This document shows, piece after piece, positions 5,805-6,410 of a stretch of DNA of 6,410 nucleotides (the first letter of the stretch is position 1; every line of letters begins with the position of its first letter). The position numbers and the translations under genes are program-made. The stretch covers positions 1 through 6,410 of the forward strand of contig JAOUGG010000152.1 in NCBI GenBank assembly GCA_029857855.1, in the 5' to 3' direction. The notes under the pieces are model-generated. The model saw nothing but the letters and a program-made list of their open reading frames with translations. It was not told where the DNA came from and made no database searches. This DNA comes from Acidimicrobiia bacterium. GTDB taxonomy: Bacteria > Actinomycetota > Acidimicrobiia > Acidimicrobiales > SZUA-35.

Positions 5805-6410
5805 GGGGAACCCGTTGTACCAGTCGATCGACCCGGCGGTGAAGGCCGCGACGGATGCGATGGCGGTGAGGATGCTCGATCTGCCGACGGGCGTCGTGCA
5901 GGGCGGCGATCAGGCGTGGGTCGTCGACCATCTCCTCGGCCAGATGGTTCTCCACCCAGCGCAGGAAGACGAGTCGGGCCGCGTCGCCGCGGAGCCGGTC
6001 GGCGTCGGGACGGGTGCGGCCCCGCTGTGAGGCCTCGACCGGACCGGGATACTGGCGGTACAGATACCAAGACCGATCGGCGCAGTAGATCGGATATCGC
6101 AGTCCGATCTTGGCGAACACGACGGCATCCTCGTAGTTGTCGGTGAAGGTCTCGTCGGCACCGCCGACGTCGACGAAGGCGCTGCGGTGGAACAACGCCC
6201 CCGACGGTACGAGATCCTTGTGGCGGATGAACTCCGCGACCAGCTCGGGGGGCTCGTACAACCGGTTCGTCGCCAGCTCGAATCCGTCGCCGTGGGTGCC
6301 GTAGAGCCCGTCGGCGTCCTCGGGTCGGCCGGTCCAGGAGCGCCAGAGAATCAGCGGACCGCAGACCACGGCCGCTTCGACGTGGCGCTCGATGAGTTCG
6401 ATCTGGGACG
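5797..6410 (-). CDS. GT2 family glycosyltransferase, C-terminal part (5' end outside window)
   Basis: The frame is open to the right edge; about 204 residues are visible, beginning SQIELIERHVEAAMVCGPLI. This aligns by eye with the GT2 protein at 3822-4796 from its LERQVALHRANPMAAM segment on. The visible parallels are LILWRSWTGRPEDAD against LLRWRTWTGDPEAAD, PSGALFHRSAFVDVGG against PGGALIRRHVLTSVGG, and NYEDAVVFAKI against MFEDAVAMMKI. The Glu-Asp pair of the catalytic-base segment is present. The nucleotide-binding and DxD motifs would lie outside the window. The C-terminus is basic (HRHRIRRGLHRRVDR), as in the other two enzymes. The stop TAG overlaps the next gene's GTG by eight bases. Substrate unknown. 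Confidence 0.88.
   Translation of the reverse strand, partial: SQIELIERHVEAAVVCGPLILWRSWTGRPEDADGLYGTHGDGFELATNRLYEPPELVAEFIRHKDLVPSGALFHRSAFVDVGGADETFTDNYEDAVVFAKIGLRYPIYCADRSWYLYRQYPGPVEASQRGRTRPDADRLRGDAARLVFLRWVENHLAEEMVDDPRLIAALHDARRQIEHPHRHRIRRGLHRRVDRLVQRVPRG

Noticed and set aside
3801..6146. Long plus-strand ORFs opposite the glycosyltransferase operon
   Set aside because: Same mirror-frame effect; the minus strand holds intact GT2 motifs and continuous overlaps.

Overview
The window is GC-rich DNA with dense, overlapping genes, GTG starts alongside ATG, and mostly G/C-ending codons. This fits a high-GC actinobacterium-like bacterium. No rRNA or other taxonomic marker is present, so the lineage is inferred, not shown. 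There are no tRNA genes, CRISPR arrays or transposases.

Left half, plus strand (2-2820): a two-gene unit. The first gene is cut by the left edge and encodes a TPR-like N-terminal part plus a C-terminal CHAT (caspase-like) peptidase domain with its His and Cys in place. Its stop overlaps the start of a secreted subtilisin-family (S8) protease by 4 bases (ATGA). The protease has a signal peptide, an I9-like propeptide and an intact Asp-His-Ser triad. The two proteases are probably translated together but appear destined for opposite sides of the membrane.

Middle (2821-2880): a 60-base convergent gap with one stem-loop that could end transcription from both sides.

Right half, minus strand (6410 down to 2881): a glycan-type operon in which every junction overlaps. 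In transcription order it holds a GT2 glycosyltransferase cut by the right edge, a protein with a ParB/sulfiredoxin-like DGHHRL motif, two 33-codon mini-ORFs, and two full-length GT2 glycosyltransferases. The glycosyltransferases probably build or decorate a surface polysaccharide. The ParB-like protein is an accessory of unknown role.

The most unusual feature is a tandem array at 4778-4991, made of two 98-bp units differing at one base plus an 18-base partial third. Each unit is exactly a 33-codon ORF plus stop, minus a 4-base overlap (99+3-4=98). The result is a chain of stop-start overlaps running from the ParB-like gene through mini-ORF 1 and mini-ORF 2 into the glycosyltransferase. The mini-ORFs share their first six codons with that glycosyltransferase. 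Removing both units would exactly restore a direct ATGA overlap between the two large genes. Each unit also encodes two perfect hairpins and a third that could cover the ribosome binding site of the next ORF. It looks like a repeat that keeps, and may tune, translational coupling.
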